Source: Pseudobutyrivibrio sp.
Lineage (GTDB): Bacteria > Bacillota > Clostridia > Lachnospirales > Lachnospiraceae
Length of the DNA: 61,190 bases
Assembly: GCF_017471675.1 (NCBI RefSeq)
Contig: NZ_JAFUSK010000078.1
Location: forward strand, 1-61,190
Reading direction: 5' to 3'
This document shows, one piece after another, positions 10,501 through 17,361 of the stretch (positions are counted from its first letter, which is position 1; every line of letters begins with the position of its first letter). The notes beneath the pieces were generated by a model that saw only the letters and a program-made list of their open reading frames with translations, made no database searches and was not told the DNA's origin. A program made the position numbers and the translations under genes.

Positions 10501-10948
10501 CTGCTTCTGAATCATCTATCTTTCCAAAATTAACCTGAAGGGCAATTGTTTCTGATGTTTCTTTATCATCCCCTACTGTAAAATCAAAGCTTATATGTGT
10601 AACCTTTTCTTCCTCAGGTTCACTTGCTTCGCCATCCGTGATTTCTTCCACATGAGGCTTGATGACCATATTGCCATCCTTCACCTGTATGTTTCCCTCT
10701 TCTATACCGGTATATCTTTGAAGCTCTGAATTAACCCAGCCCGGCTCGTGCTTTTCCACATTCCAATCATTTAGATTAAGGCTGTCTCCATCAAATTCAT
10801 CATTCCATACCAGGCTGTAGCCTTCATCAGAATACTTGTCCTTAATGGAATCCTTAGAACCTGCTTTGGCTTCCACTGGAATCCCTGTAAAAGCCATCAT
10901 GCCAGCCATCCCCAAAGCTAGCGCACGCACTATTTTCCCATTTCTCAT
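7556..10948 (-). CDS. Secreted GH16 endo-beta-1,3(4)-glucanase with CBM4-like modules
   Basis: About 1130 aa. I place the start at ATG 10948, not 10957, because the AAAGGAG site is 10 nt from the former and only 1 nt from the latter. A signal peptide ends near VEAKA. The GH16 catalytic motif EIDIMEVMG lies near residue 340, with substrate-cleft Trp motifs such as LPAFWLM upstream. Three CBM4-like modules follow, each opening with a NGDF/NGGF/NGSF motif (near 497, 662, 805). A further CBM4-like unit is inserted inside the GH16 domain (~115-285) with its two halves in swapped order. A Pro/Ser linker, a Lys/Glu-rich stretch and a hydrophobic tail ending FFKAILDFFKSLF close the protein. It should cut laminarin or mixed-linkage glucan outside the cell; first gene of the operon. 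Confidence 0.93.
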   Translation of the reverse strand: MRNGKIVRALALGMAGMMAFTGIPVEAKAGSKDSIKDKYSDEGYSLVWNDEFDGDSLNLNDWNVEKHEPGWVNSELQRYTGIEEGNIQVKDGNMVIKPHVEEITDGEASEPEEEKVTHISFDFTVGDDKETSETIALQVNFGKIDDSEAGNAKAKVKLSNVSLVDTEDDSELVRNGSFSNGDDWYCGITSPAEGSYKYEDGSAILDVEKSGDANWNYQLQQSGLKLEQGHTYRFSMDAVADADRMVEISLLDPDNGYNWYAGTKATIEKSAMGAAGTGSSKREITSGRITTQGLHDFTYGRFEARAKVPEGKGYLPAFWLMATDEGLYGQWPKCGEIDIMEVMGQDVSKSYHTIHYGYSAGSGHKENQGSKVLSDGSFADEYHTYRVDWEPGLITWYVDDEKVYSTNDWYTGSDDNNQVTYPAPFDQDFYIILNLAVGGSWVGYPDDSVYEHMNDDSFAVDYVRVYQKSAEEYEKAEAEAKRPEKEPVKFREPDEAGNYVINGDFAKDIAFDGAEDASDDNWKLHLESDAKDTKYTVKDNQIKINPTAVGSQPHSVQLKQQNIPMYKGWEYELTFDAVADEDRDIIIDVEGPDRGWIRYMQDTSVPVSTKKQSYTYTFTMNEKTDANGSLEFNLGKQNSTAAVTISNVKLTHKSGDEIVTDDSKTIRPDGNYIYNGGFDQGENRLGYWDINNKKAVSVTNKKNSRLLKVVAPKGTTKANPVKVSQSELSPMMAGQYELSFNGYADVKDGLTVNVAGNTYTPELANENVSYSHKFVLDKNLERKDSNIEFLFTKPGEYYIDNVFLAEAALLKNGSFNAGLAGFSPYVYDSVKANYVIDNMNGNDNTFAITIDDTVADSEANSWYVQLNQDGIKLEKGKKYRMSFKAKSSIDRLIKYSLQEFEGNWTNYSGTGAVEIGNEWKTFTNDFVMESETDPNTRFNITMGSVDGIRITEKHDVYIDDISLIELSDEAGGNDEPTKPSQPSSPSQPSVNPAPSGNGQSSSNSGVVSTPATSQKIADTKTPLAGNVPVAKDTKKADNKTNEKRQDSNNVESGKAEKNTEETKTKDTVEDTAKEETKEVVEDESVDSKEAKEEKIEEPEAPKTAEKEHVGFFTAIVNFFKAILDFFKSLF

Positions 10949-11010
10949 TACATCCATTCTCCTTTCATTTTCCTAAATGTTGGGATAATGATATGAAAAA
11001 TCGAAAAATC

Positions 11011-11040
11011 TTTATATCGAAAATGAACTTTTTTTATCAA
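11011..11040 (-). promoter_or_regulatory. Promoter of the beta-glucan operon
   Basis: Read on the minus strand: -35 TTGATA (11035-11040), 18-bp spacer, -10 TATAAA (11011-11016), giving a 5' leader of roughly 56 nt before the GH16 start. Two direct repeats of ATCGAAAA (plus strand, 11000-11007 and 11016-11023, 16 bp apart) flank the -10 box and could be a regulator site. Function is inferred. Confidence 0.6.
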
Positions 11041-11050
11041 ATTCATTCAT

Positions 11051-11083
11051 AAAAAAAATCGCAGAGCCTTATAGCTCTGCGAT
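11051..11083 (-). terminator. Rho-independent terminator of the RiPP operon
   Basis: A perfect 10-bp stem (ATCGCAGAGC, 11058-11067, with 11074-11083), a 6-nt loop and, on the minus strand, a following run of T (the eight A at 11051-11058). It lies just after the last ABC permease gene. Confidence 0.9.
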
Positions 11084-11091
11084 AAGAGAAA

Positions 11092-11874
11092 TTAATAATA
11101 GTCAAATGAACCCTTTTTTCTTGTTTCTTTTTCAACAACTGCAAATAGAAATCTTGCTAGAACCACATACACTATTCCACTTAATAATTCCAATAACAAT
11201 AATAACCAATAGTTTTTATAATCGCCAACACGAATCCCCTTTACAGCTTTTATAGATTTAGTAAGTGGTATACTCCACGAAACATATTGAACACAGATAG
11301 GTAACTGTTCAATTGGAAATTCTGCTCCAGTAAGAATCAAAAGCAATCCCTCCATCATATTCAACACCATATGCATACTATCAGTAAGTAATCCTAAAAC
11401 CCCCAATAAAAGACCAAAGCAGGATGCCGATATCATTGCAACTATTATTGAAATAAAAATATAAACAAAATCCACTTTAGAATAATCGATTTGAAAAACA
11501 ATAACTCCAACAATTAACCCTAAAAATGATGCGATTATAGCTAATATTGCTGGGAAAATACCATTTGCTAAAATTAGTGCTATTTTATTACACGGAGAAG
11601 CTATTATAGATCTAATTCTCCCTGTATATCTTTCATTCATAAACACTATACCCAATCCAAATATACACGAATTCACACAAAGCAAAAAAGAATTCCCTAC
11701 TACCCATTCGCCCAAATCATTTGTTCCATAGCAATACGAAGCTATAAGACAATGAAATATCATCGTGAGTAATGGATATCCAACCTCTAATAATACAAAC
11801 TCCTCCGCATTGAAAGCCGCTTGCCTGCCTTTGTGATACAAATAAGCTTGCTCAAAAAATCTCCTAATTGCCAT
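11092..11874 (-). CDS. ABC-2 type permease of the RiPP exporter (second subunit)
   Basis: 260 aa from ATG 11874, which follows GGAG at good spacing; a longer reading from 11889 has no site. About six membrane helices, with the ABC-2 layout (an amphipathic N-terminal helix, conserved EFPIEQLP and PLTKSIKAVKGI region near the end). Its partner permease just upstream has the same length, so the exporter is probably a heterodimer of permeases with one ATPase. Last gene of the operon, 17-32 nt after its partner. Likely job: export of, or immunity to, the modified peptide. Confidence 0.85.
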   Translation of the reverse strand: MAIRRFFEQAYLYHKGRQAAFNAEEFVLLEVGYPLLTMIFHCLIASYCYGTNDLGEWVVGNSFLLCVNSCIFGLGIVFMNERYTGRIRSIIASPCNKIALILANGIFPAILAIIASFLGLIVGVIVFQIDYSKVDFVYIFISIIVAMISASCFGLLLGVLGLLTDSMHMVLNMMEGLLLILTGAEFPIEQLPICVQYVSWSIPLTKSIKAVKGIRVGDYKNYWLLLLLELLSGIVYVVLARFLFAVVEKETRKKGSFDYY

Positions 11875-11905
11875 GTATAATATCTCCATATTCTCGTCTT
11901 ATATT

Positions 11906-12688
11906 TTAAACAACATTTAGATTGCCTTTTATCCTAACTCTTTTATCTATTATTCTATATAATAATCGCGCCCCCAAAACATACAACAAAGAAATACCTG
12001 TTAATAATACAACTTTATTCCAAAAATTATTTATATCCTCTATCCCACATGCCGTAATTCTTAACAGTTCAACCGCATACGTAGATGGTATTAATCTGCT
12101 AAATAGTTGCAGCGGCTTTGGAAGCAAATCAACCGGAAAAACAAATCCACTTAACATAATTAATGGCACTTCTATGCAATTCATGTATAATTCAGTCTTT
12201 CTTGAAAGCATCAATAAAAATGCAACTATAGTAGCTATTATTACAAATACCACTATAGTAGCTACAAACGAAAACAAAAAGTAGAACGGATTTTTTATAT
12301 CAATTTCAATATGAAATAATATTTTAGCAACCAATAATGACATCACAAAACTAAAAATCGAAAGAATAGTATTGCCCATAATTTTTCCAACTACTATCTC
12401 TCTAAAACTAACTGGCGCAGTATATATTATAGCCAACGTCCCACTATGACGTTCTCTGTTTATATCACCTGCTGAAGAAAAACATATACACCCCCATAAC
12501 CCCATTAAACCCGAGCCAAGAACCACGTAGGCAAAGTAATTAGTTTCACCCGAATTAATATACATTTCATATAGCAAAATCGTACTAATTATTGGATTAA
12601 AAAAAAGGCAAAATTTAAACATTGGTCGCACAAAAGACTGCCTCATTTGGACTAACATAGACTCATATATTACTACTATTTTTTTCAA
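11906..12688 (-). CDS. ABC-2 type permease of the RiPP exporter (first subunit)
   Basis: 260 aa membrane protein with about six helices and the ABC-2 family features: RERHSGTLAIIYTAPVSFRE in the cytosolic loop and the SGFVFPVDLLPKPLQLFSRL turn before the last helices. Its start overlaps the stop of the ATPase gene by 4 nt (ATGA), showing translational coupling. With the neighbouring permease and ATPase it forms a complete exporter. The substrate is inferred to be the product of the 24-residue precursor encoded in the same operon. Confidence 0.87.
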   Translation of the reverse strand: MKKIVVIYESMLVQMRQSFVRPMFKFCLFFNPIISTILLYEMYINSGETNYFAYVVLGSGLMGLWGCICFSSAGDINRERHSGTLAIIYTAPVSFREIVVGKIMGNTILSIFSFVMSLLVAKILFHIEIDIKNPFYFLFSFVATIVVFVIIATIVAFLLMLSRKTELYMNCIEVPLIMLSGFVFPVDLLPKPLQLFSRLIPSTYAVELLRITACGIEDINNFWNKVVLLTGISLLYVLGARLLYRIIDKRVRIKGNLNVV

Positions 12689-13443
12689 CTAACCTGTCCT
12701 CCCACTAGATCTATATAAGCATCCTCCAATGTTACATATCCACCCTTAATCTCCGATGGTACACCGGATTTTACAATCCTCCCATCTTTCATAATAACCA
12801 TCTTATCACACAATTCCTCAGCTTCTTGTAAGTAATGAGTAGTCAGAAGAACTGTTTTTCCCTGTTCCTTTAATTTAATAATTATGTTCCTAAGCATCCT
12901 TGCCCCTACCGGGTCCAATCCAACAGTTGGCTCGTCCATAAATATTATCTCTGGATCATTTATGAGTCCTCTAGCTATTTGTAAACGTTGAATCATTCCT
13001 TTAGAAAAGGTTTCTGCCAAATCATCTGCCCTATTTTTTAAATCTACCAACTCTAATATCTCATCTATTCGTTCTTTTTGTTTTGATGAATTCAGCATAT
13101 ATAAATTCGAAAAATATCGTAAATTCTCTCTTGCAGTCAATCTACGATATACTCCCGTCTCACCACCAAATATAAAATTAATTTTATTACGTATCTTTTC
13201 CTCCTCTCCAAAACAATCAAATCCTAAAACTTTACACTCGCCAGCTGTGGGTGCTAATAACGTTGTTAACATCTTAATAGTGGTAGTCTTTCCAGCTCCA
13301 TTCTGTCCCAATAATCCAAATATCTCTCCGCGTCCTACTTCAAAAGATATACCATCTACAGCAACTATAGTTTCCTTATTTCGTATACCTTTTTTTCTAA
13401 TATATTCTCTTCGTAAATTTCTAACTTCAATTATCTTATCCAT
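12685..13443 (-). CDS. ABC transporter ATP-binding protein of the RiPP exporter
   Basis: 252 aa. Walker A GQNGAGKTTT, signature FSKGMIQRLQIARGL (a variant of LSGGQ), Walker B IIFMDEPTVGLDP and the switch His in LLTTHY are all present. It belongs to the DrrA/NatA-like group of drug and bacteriocin exporters. It precedes two permeases and follows the PqqD-like gene by 29 nt. It should power export of, or self-protection against, the RiPP. Confidence 0.95.
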   Translation of the reverse strand: MDKIIEVRNLRREYIRKKGIRNKETIVAVDGISFEVGRGEIFGLLGQNGAGKTTTIKMLTTLLAPTAGECKVLGFDCFGEEEKIRNKINFIFGGETGVYRRLTARENLRYFSNLYMLNSSKQKERIDEILELVDLKNRADDLAETFSKGMIQRLQIARGLINDPEIIFMDEPTVGLDPVGARMLRNIIIKLKEQGKTVLLTTHYLQEAEELCDKMVIMKDGRIVKSGVPSEIKGGYVTLEDAYIDLVGGQVS

Positions 13444-13472
13444 GATTCATCTTTTCCTATTCTGGACCTATA

Positions 13473-13739
13473 TCACACACTAAGAACATTTATATTTTCT
13501 AAAAATTCGATAAAAGCCATAACATCTTTCATTATCATCTCACTTGATTCACTATCATATTTCTTGGCCATTTTTTGACAAAACAATGATATTGGCATAT
13601 CGCTTCCTATGTATTTATACACAAGTGCGCCAGTTTCATTCACTTTATAGCATTTACCATCTATAAAAATATAATAATTATCTTCTAATTTTCTTATAAT
13701 CGCATTTTCATTTTTATTTATCTCATTTAAATTATTCAT
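13473..13739 (-). CDS. PqqD-like RiPP recognition element protein
   Basis: 88 aa. The sequence fits a stand-alone PqqD-type winged helix: a short beta-hairpin (YYIFIDGKCYKVNETGALVY), then helices with LFCQKMAKKY and a C-terminal helix ending FIEFLENINVL. Such proteins bind the leader of a precursor peptide and present it to modifying enzymes. A 24-residue candidate precursor in the same operon starts with the kind of YEAPK leader these elements bind. It starts at an ATG after GAGGTGG, right behind the nucleotidyltransferase stop codon. Identification rests on fold-level sequence pattern, not on a search. Confidence 0.8.
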   Translation of the reverse strand: MNNLNEINKNENAIIRKLEDNYYIFIDGKCYKVNETGALVYKYIGSDMPISLFCQKMAKKYDSESSEMIMKDVMAFIEFLENINVLSV

Positions 13740-13741
13740 AA

Positions 13742-14590
13742 TTAAAAATCCACCTCTATACTATATTCTTCTATTTTATCCTCTAAATATTTCACATATT
13801 TACGTATATCGCCCTCTAATAGTTTTGTACCATCACCATACAAAACTTTCTTCATATATATATATACATCACTGTATTCTTTTTTATCATTTGATAAATT
13901 TTCAATTTTAATCCATGCCCATTTTCTTCTGTCATTGAATATTTTCTCTCTGCTAAATATATATTCAATAAATCTATAAATAGCTTCCCTACATAACATC
14001 AATGCTGTTGTATACTCACCCACCTCTACATTCCCCCAAATATCCTCCTTCATATTGTCAATCACTTGAATACAGTAATATTCTTTTAATTTGAAAAATG
14101 CATTTATATCTATTACATTTTTAAGCCAATTGTAGTATTCAATATTATAAATTGGAATTGAATAAAAGAATCGTGTCAAAAATTCATTAATTTTCTCAAA
14201 TGAATATCCTTTTGGCATCTTAATACAATTTAGTATTCTCTCTTTTTCTTCAAATCTAATGTTATTAACCCCATCAATAATCTCTTTTATTATGTCCATA
14301 TCATATACTTCAACATCACAATTTATACCAAAACAGCTAACAAAATCTGTCCTGCATATATCGGTAATATAGGTAGCTGATGTTTCTTTGTATCGTTCAT
14401 GCTTTCTTAAAATAAATACATCTAAATCAGAAAGCCTATTTCCCACCCTTCCGCTGTATTTATTTACTGAAGCCTCTACCAATGATCCGCCCACATAAAC
14501 AACATCATCATCTTGGACATTCAAAACCTCAACTAAGTTCATATAAGGTAGCGGTTGCTTCATATTCTTCAGCATAAGTATCTGCTCCAT
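13742..14590 (-). CDS. Nucleotidyltransferase-fold protein in the RiPP operon
   Basis: 282 aa. The N-terminal part has the pol-beta-type nucleotidyltransferase signature: VGGSLVEASVNKYSGRVGNRLSDLDVFIL near residues 33-61, that is GGS...SDxD, and a later acidic position in INCDVEVYD (~105) that could be the third metal ligand. The C-terminal ~150 residues are helical and resemble the substrate-binding half of aminoglycoside-type nucleotidyltransferases. It could transfer a nucleotide to the peptide, to a small building block, or act in immunity. Strong ribosome site AAGGAG, 8 nt from ATG 14590. It follows the protease gene by 21 nt. Confidence 0.78.
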   Translation of the reverse strand: MEQILMLKNMKQPLPYMNLVEVLNVQDDDVVYVGGSLVEASVNKYSGRVGNRLSDLDVFILRKHERYKETSATYITDICRTDFVSCFGINCDVEVYDMDIIKEIIDGVNNIRFEEKERILNCIKMPKGYSFEKINEFLTRFFYSIPIYNIEYYNWLKNVIDINAFFKLKEYYCIQVIDNMKEDIWGNVEVGEYTTALMLCREAIYRFIEYIFSREKIFNDRRKWAWIKIENLSNDKKEYSDVYIYMKKVLYGDGTKLLEGDIRKYVKYLEDKIEEYSIEVDF

Positions 14591-14611
14591 AACGTTTTCT
14601 CCTTTATATTG

Positions 14612-15358
14612 TTAAAAATCTATTGAAATATCATCATTTAAAATGTATTCATTATATTTTTCAGGGCTAATATAATACCTCACATATCTCAATAATTCCG
14701 TAATAATTACGTTCAAATTACAAGATAAATGAACTATAATACATGGAATAATACTTCCACTATATATTAGTAATAGTCCATTGATTACACCTATGCAAAA
14801 CTGTCTAAAAAAATCTTTTTTTCTAAAAGTATTCGACCATGGTAAACAATAATGAGACATAACAAACATTAAACTCGATGTCACTACTCCTATAATGTTA
14901 TTCTCGTACATACAGCACATATATCCTCTAAAAAAGACTTCTTCAAAAATAATAGCCCCAATTATTCCATACAAAAAAACAAATATCTCATATCTTTTCT
15001 TTTCGCTCAAAGTTGCTATACTGCTCTTAGTATAGTAAATCTTATTGATATTATAATCATGAATCCATATCATTCCCCCTATAGAAAAAGCCAAAATGAC
15101 CCATATTATTCCACCATCGTATAGAGAAAAAATATTCTTTAATCCAGTTCTTAAGAATAAGGGTATAGTTTCAACAATAAAATACCCCGTCATCCTAATC
15201 CAGTATAAATATGGTTTTTTTCTTGATATTCTCCTAACATTACCCGTAACTACCAAAAATATAATCCACATAATAGTCAGCTCTTTTGTTCCAAGTACCA
15301 AACACATTATAATGGATAAATAGATAACACTTTGTTTTACTGATATGATACTCTGCAT
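14612..15358 (-). CDS. CPBP-family intramembrane metalloprotease
   Basis: 248 aa with about seven to eight membrane helices. The CPBP (Abi) motifs are present: EEVFFRG near residue 110, a His in MFVMSHYCLPW near 150, and a second in IIVHLSCN near 210; these make the Glu/His metal site. Members in bacteriocin operons are thought to cut leader peptides or give immunity. Here it lies directly after the precursor gene, behind a long hairpin, which suits leader removal coupled to export. The ATG follows GGAGGAAT. Confidence 0.9.
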   Translation of the reverse strand: MQSIISVKQSVIYLSIIMCLVLGTKELTIMWIIFLVVTGNVRRISRKKPYLYWIRMTGYFIVETIPLFLRTGLKNIFSLYDGGIIWVILAFSIGGMIWIHDYNINKIYYTKSSIATLSEKKRYEIFVFLYGIIGAIIFEEVFFRGYMCCMYENNIIGVVTSSLMFVMSHYCLPWSNTFRKKDFFRQFCIGVINGLLLIYSGSIIPCIIVHLSCNLNVIITELLRYVRYYISPEKYNEYILNDDISIDF

Positions 15359-15389
15359 TATTCCTCCAAATACCTATTCTCACAAAAGC

Positions 15390-15437
15390 ATTTATGGTTG
15401 CTATTATCTAATATATGTATTAATAGCAACCATAAAT
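15390..15437 (-). terminator. Perfect 17-bp hairpin after the precursor gene
   Basis: Two arms of 17 bp (15390-15406 and 15421-15437, arm ATTTATGGTTGCTATTA) with a 14-nt loop. It starts 10 nt after the precursor stop codon. No long T run follows on the minus strand, so it looks like a partial terminator or an mRNA-stabilising structure that would raise precursor mRNA over downstream genes. Confidence 0.75.
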
Positions 15438-15446
15438 CTCAACTAA

Positions 15447-15521
15447 TTAGCGATAACCACACTCGTGCATAAGTGCTGCAGGCATCTTAACTTCAACAGC
15501 CTTTGGTGCTTCGTACTTCAT
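15447..15521 (-). CDS. Candidate RiPP precursor peptide, 24 aa
   Basis: A tiny gene with a very strong ribosome site: AAGGAGGG (15529-15536) 7 nt before ATG 15521. The peptide begins MKYEAPKAVEVK and ends HECGYR before TAA at 15447-15449. The opening YEAPK...VEV is like leaders of other Firmicute peptides handled by PqqD-type elements. The likely core is the last ~8-10 residues, holding single Cys, His, Tyr and Arg residues. It sits between the HAD phosphatase and the CPBP protease genes, with an inverted repeat before it and a 17-bp hairpin after it. That it is a precursor is inference from size, signals and context. Confidence 0.8.
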   Translation of the reverse strand: MKYEAPKAVEVKMPAALMHECGYR

Positions 15522-15552
15522 AGCATTTCCCTCCTTTTCTTTTTATAGTTAT

Positions 15553-15593
15553 ACTAAAAATCATCCATATGATATTTTACGAATGATTTTAGT
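15553..15593. repeat. Inverted repeat before the precursor gene
   Basis: ACTAAAAATCAT (15553-15564) is mirrored by ATGATTTTAGT (15583-15593), an 11-bp match with one bulged A and an 18-nt loop. It lies between the HAD stop and the precursor ribosome site. A weak promoter-like TTGGTA...TATCAT (18-bp spacer) overlaps it on the minus strand. It may be an operator or a leader hairpin. Confidence 0.45.
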
Positions 15594-15624
15594 ACCAAGT
15601 AAAATGTGAGTTGTATAAAAATTA

Positions 15625-16299
15625 TTAATATTCATTTAGTAAATCTTTTACTTCTAATAATGACTTTATCTTTTTTACTCCATAAGGACATACAGTATAT
15701 TTATTTTTTCTATCTATAAGAATTGACTTCATACCGACCTTAAGAGGACCAACAACATCATCATCCATCGAATCTCCTATAAAAAGACATTCTTCTGCCT
15801 TCCAATTTGTTCTTCTTAATATTTCAGAATAAAAGCTTTCCTTAGGTTTATAAATTTTTAAATTCTCAGATGTAAAAATATTACTTATAGAATTTAGAGA
15901 AGTGTTTTTTATGTTACACATTAACGGATTCGTATCTGTTGTTGAACCTATAGCAATATTAAAATCCTTTGACAATTCATTTATAGTCTCCGCTGTATCA
16001 TCAAATAATTTCCTATTATATAAAGATTCCAACATTGGTTTTACTTCTACCATTGGGTTAGCTTCTATGCCATATAGCAAAAATAGTTTCTCCAAATCTT
16101 TTATAAAAATCTCCTCTTCTTTTATAAATTCATTTAACGTATTAATATGTTCTTTATGAAATTCCTTCCATTTCCTATATATATCCTCCGCAGAATCATC
16201 CAAATTATATTTGTCAAAAATAATCTTAGTAGCATCAACGGAACCAGAACCTGTAGAAACTAATGTCCCATAAACATCAAAAATAATATTCTTAATCAT
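15625..16299 (-). CDS. HAD-superfamily phosphatase in the RiPP operon
   Basis: 224 aa. HAD motifs in order: FDVYGTLVS (nucleophile Asp with Asp+2 changed to Tyr, near residue 8), GSTTD near 117, a Lys in IYKPKESFY near 146, and FIGDSMDDDVVGPLKVGMKSI near 174 (motif IV). The missing second Asp (DVYGT, not DxDGT) also occurs in haloacid-dehalogenase-like members, so it could be a phosphatase or a C-X hydrolase. An ATG at 16299 is preferred over GTG 16302; the ribosome site is weak. It lies 42 nt after the pyruvate-kinase-like gene, and the pair may make or process a phosphorylated building block. Confidence 0.85.
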   Translation of the reverse strand: MIKNIIFDVYGTLVSTGSGSVDATKIIFDKYNLDDSAEDIYRKWKEFHKEHINTLNEFIKEEEIFIKDLEKLFLLYGIEANPMVEVKPMLESLYNRKLFDDTAETINELSKDFNIAIGSTTDTNPLMCNIKNTSLNSISNIFTSENLKIYKPKESFYSEILRRTNWKAEECLFIGDSMDDDVVGPLKVGMKSILIDRKNKYTVCPYGVKKIKSLLEVKDLLNEY

Positions 16300-16341
16300 C
16301 ACTTTTTAATTACCGCTTTCTTTTCCTTTCAAAATCCATTT

Positions 16342-17331
16342 TTATGAAATCATTGAAAAATCCATGCAAATATCTTCCATTTTATTTATCATTCTTAAAT
16401 ATTTGCTCCAACAAGAATCTTTATTTGTCTCATTAATATAAATACCGTAAGCTTTTTTTTGTATGAGCATCTCAATATCAAATAAATCCTCTTCATCATA
16501 TGTATTATTCTCATATACATTCTGAAGATAGTTTGATGCGCCAATACAACGTAAATTATTTTTTATGCATTTGTTAAGGATTGTCTCAACAGCACCTCTT
16601 ATCTCTTCCTTTTTCAAAAAAGCACTTAAATCATCTCTTCCAATTACTATTCCATCTGCCACTTTCAAAACATCATCTAAATTATTAATTGCTTCCTTGG
16701 TCTCTATTTTGGCGAAGATATCTGATTTTTCTCCCCACATATTCTTTGCCTGTTTCACAATTTCTTCCGTATCTGCAAAAGAAACCACTATTATATTTGG
16801 TTCTAACCGACGTATCCTTTGATCTTGCTTTAAATCTAGCTCACTTAACTCATTATTTACCTTGTATTCATATGGATTATAAATGTGATATCCATACCCT
16901 ATTAATCCCCCATGAAGAACTGTAGCCCTAGCTTTACCAGCAAACGCCTCATTTATTTCAATTATCACATTTTCCCTATGGACTCTTCGAATAAAAAATA
17001 TATCCCCTTTTCTTATATTGTCCCAAAATCGTTCACCTATAATTCTAAATTGCGCGGGATTAGTCAGATTATAATTCTCATTATATAAAAATATTTCATC
17101 AGACTCGTGAACTTGAATACGCTCTCTATTACTTGACCATATTCTCCATTTAACTCCTGGCAAATCATAGTATATTTTTATTTGTCGTTCCTTCTTTAAA
17201 TGACTAATTATTTTTATTGTGTCATCTGTAGCATGTATTCCATTTACTCTTATACTGGTAATTCCAGAGTCAACCATATTACAATAGTCATTAACCGCCC
17301 ATTTATTATTTACTGTAAAAATTTTTTCCAT
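16342..17331 (-). CDS. Pyruvate-kinase-like TIM-barrel protein lacking the C domain
   Basis: 329 aa versus ~470 or more for pyruvate kinase. I can align the A and B domains: VNGIHATDD (for RxNFSHG; Ser replaced), KIYYDLPGVKWRI (for DTKGPEIRT), a B-domain-like stretch with ATVLHGGLIGYG (~143), IFAKIETKEAINNLDDVL (catalytic Lys and metal Glu of SKIEN, ~205) and DGIVIGRDDLSAF (metal Asp of ARGDLG, ~228). The C-terminal regulatory domain is absent. The core phosphotransfer site thus looks partly kept. A specialised enzyme acting on phosphoenolpyruvate or an enol-phosphate is possible; the reaction is unknown. Ribosome site AGGAG, good spacing. Confidence 0.8.
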   Translation of the reverse strand: MEKIFTVNNKWAVNDYCNMVDSGITSIRVNGIHATDDTIKIISHLKKERQIKIYYDLPGVKWRIWSSNRERIQVHESDEIFLYNENYNLTNPAQFRIIGERFWDNIRKGDIFFIRRVHRENVIIEINEAFAGKARATVLHGGLIGYGYHIYNPYEYKVNNELSELDLKQDQRIRRLEPNIIVVSFADTEEIVKQAKNMWGEKSDIFAKIETKEAINNLDDVLKVADGIVIGRDDLSAFLKKEEIRGAVETILNKCIKNNLRCIGASNYLQNVYENNTYDEEDLFDIEMLIQKKAYGIYINETNKDSCWSKYLRMINKMEDICMDFSMIS

Positions 17332-17361
17332 ATTTTCTCCTAATCTTCATCATGAAATATT

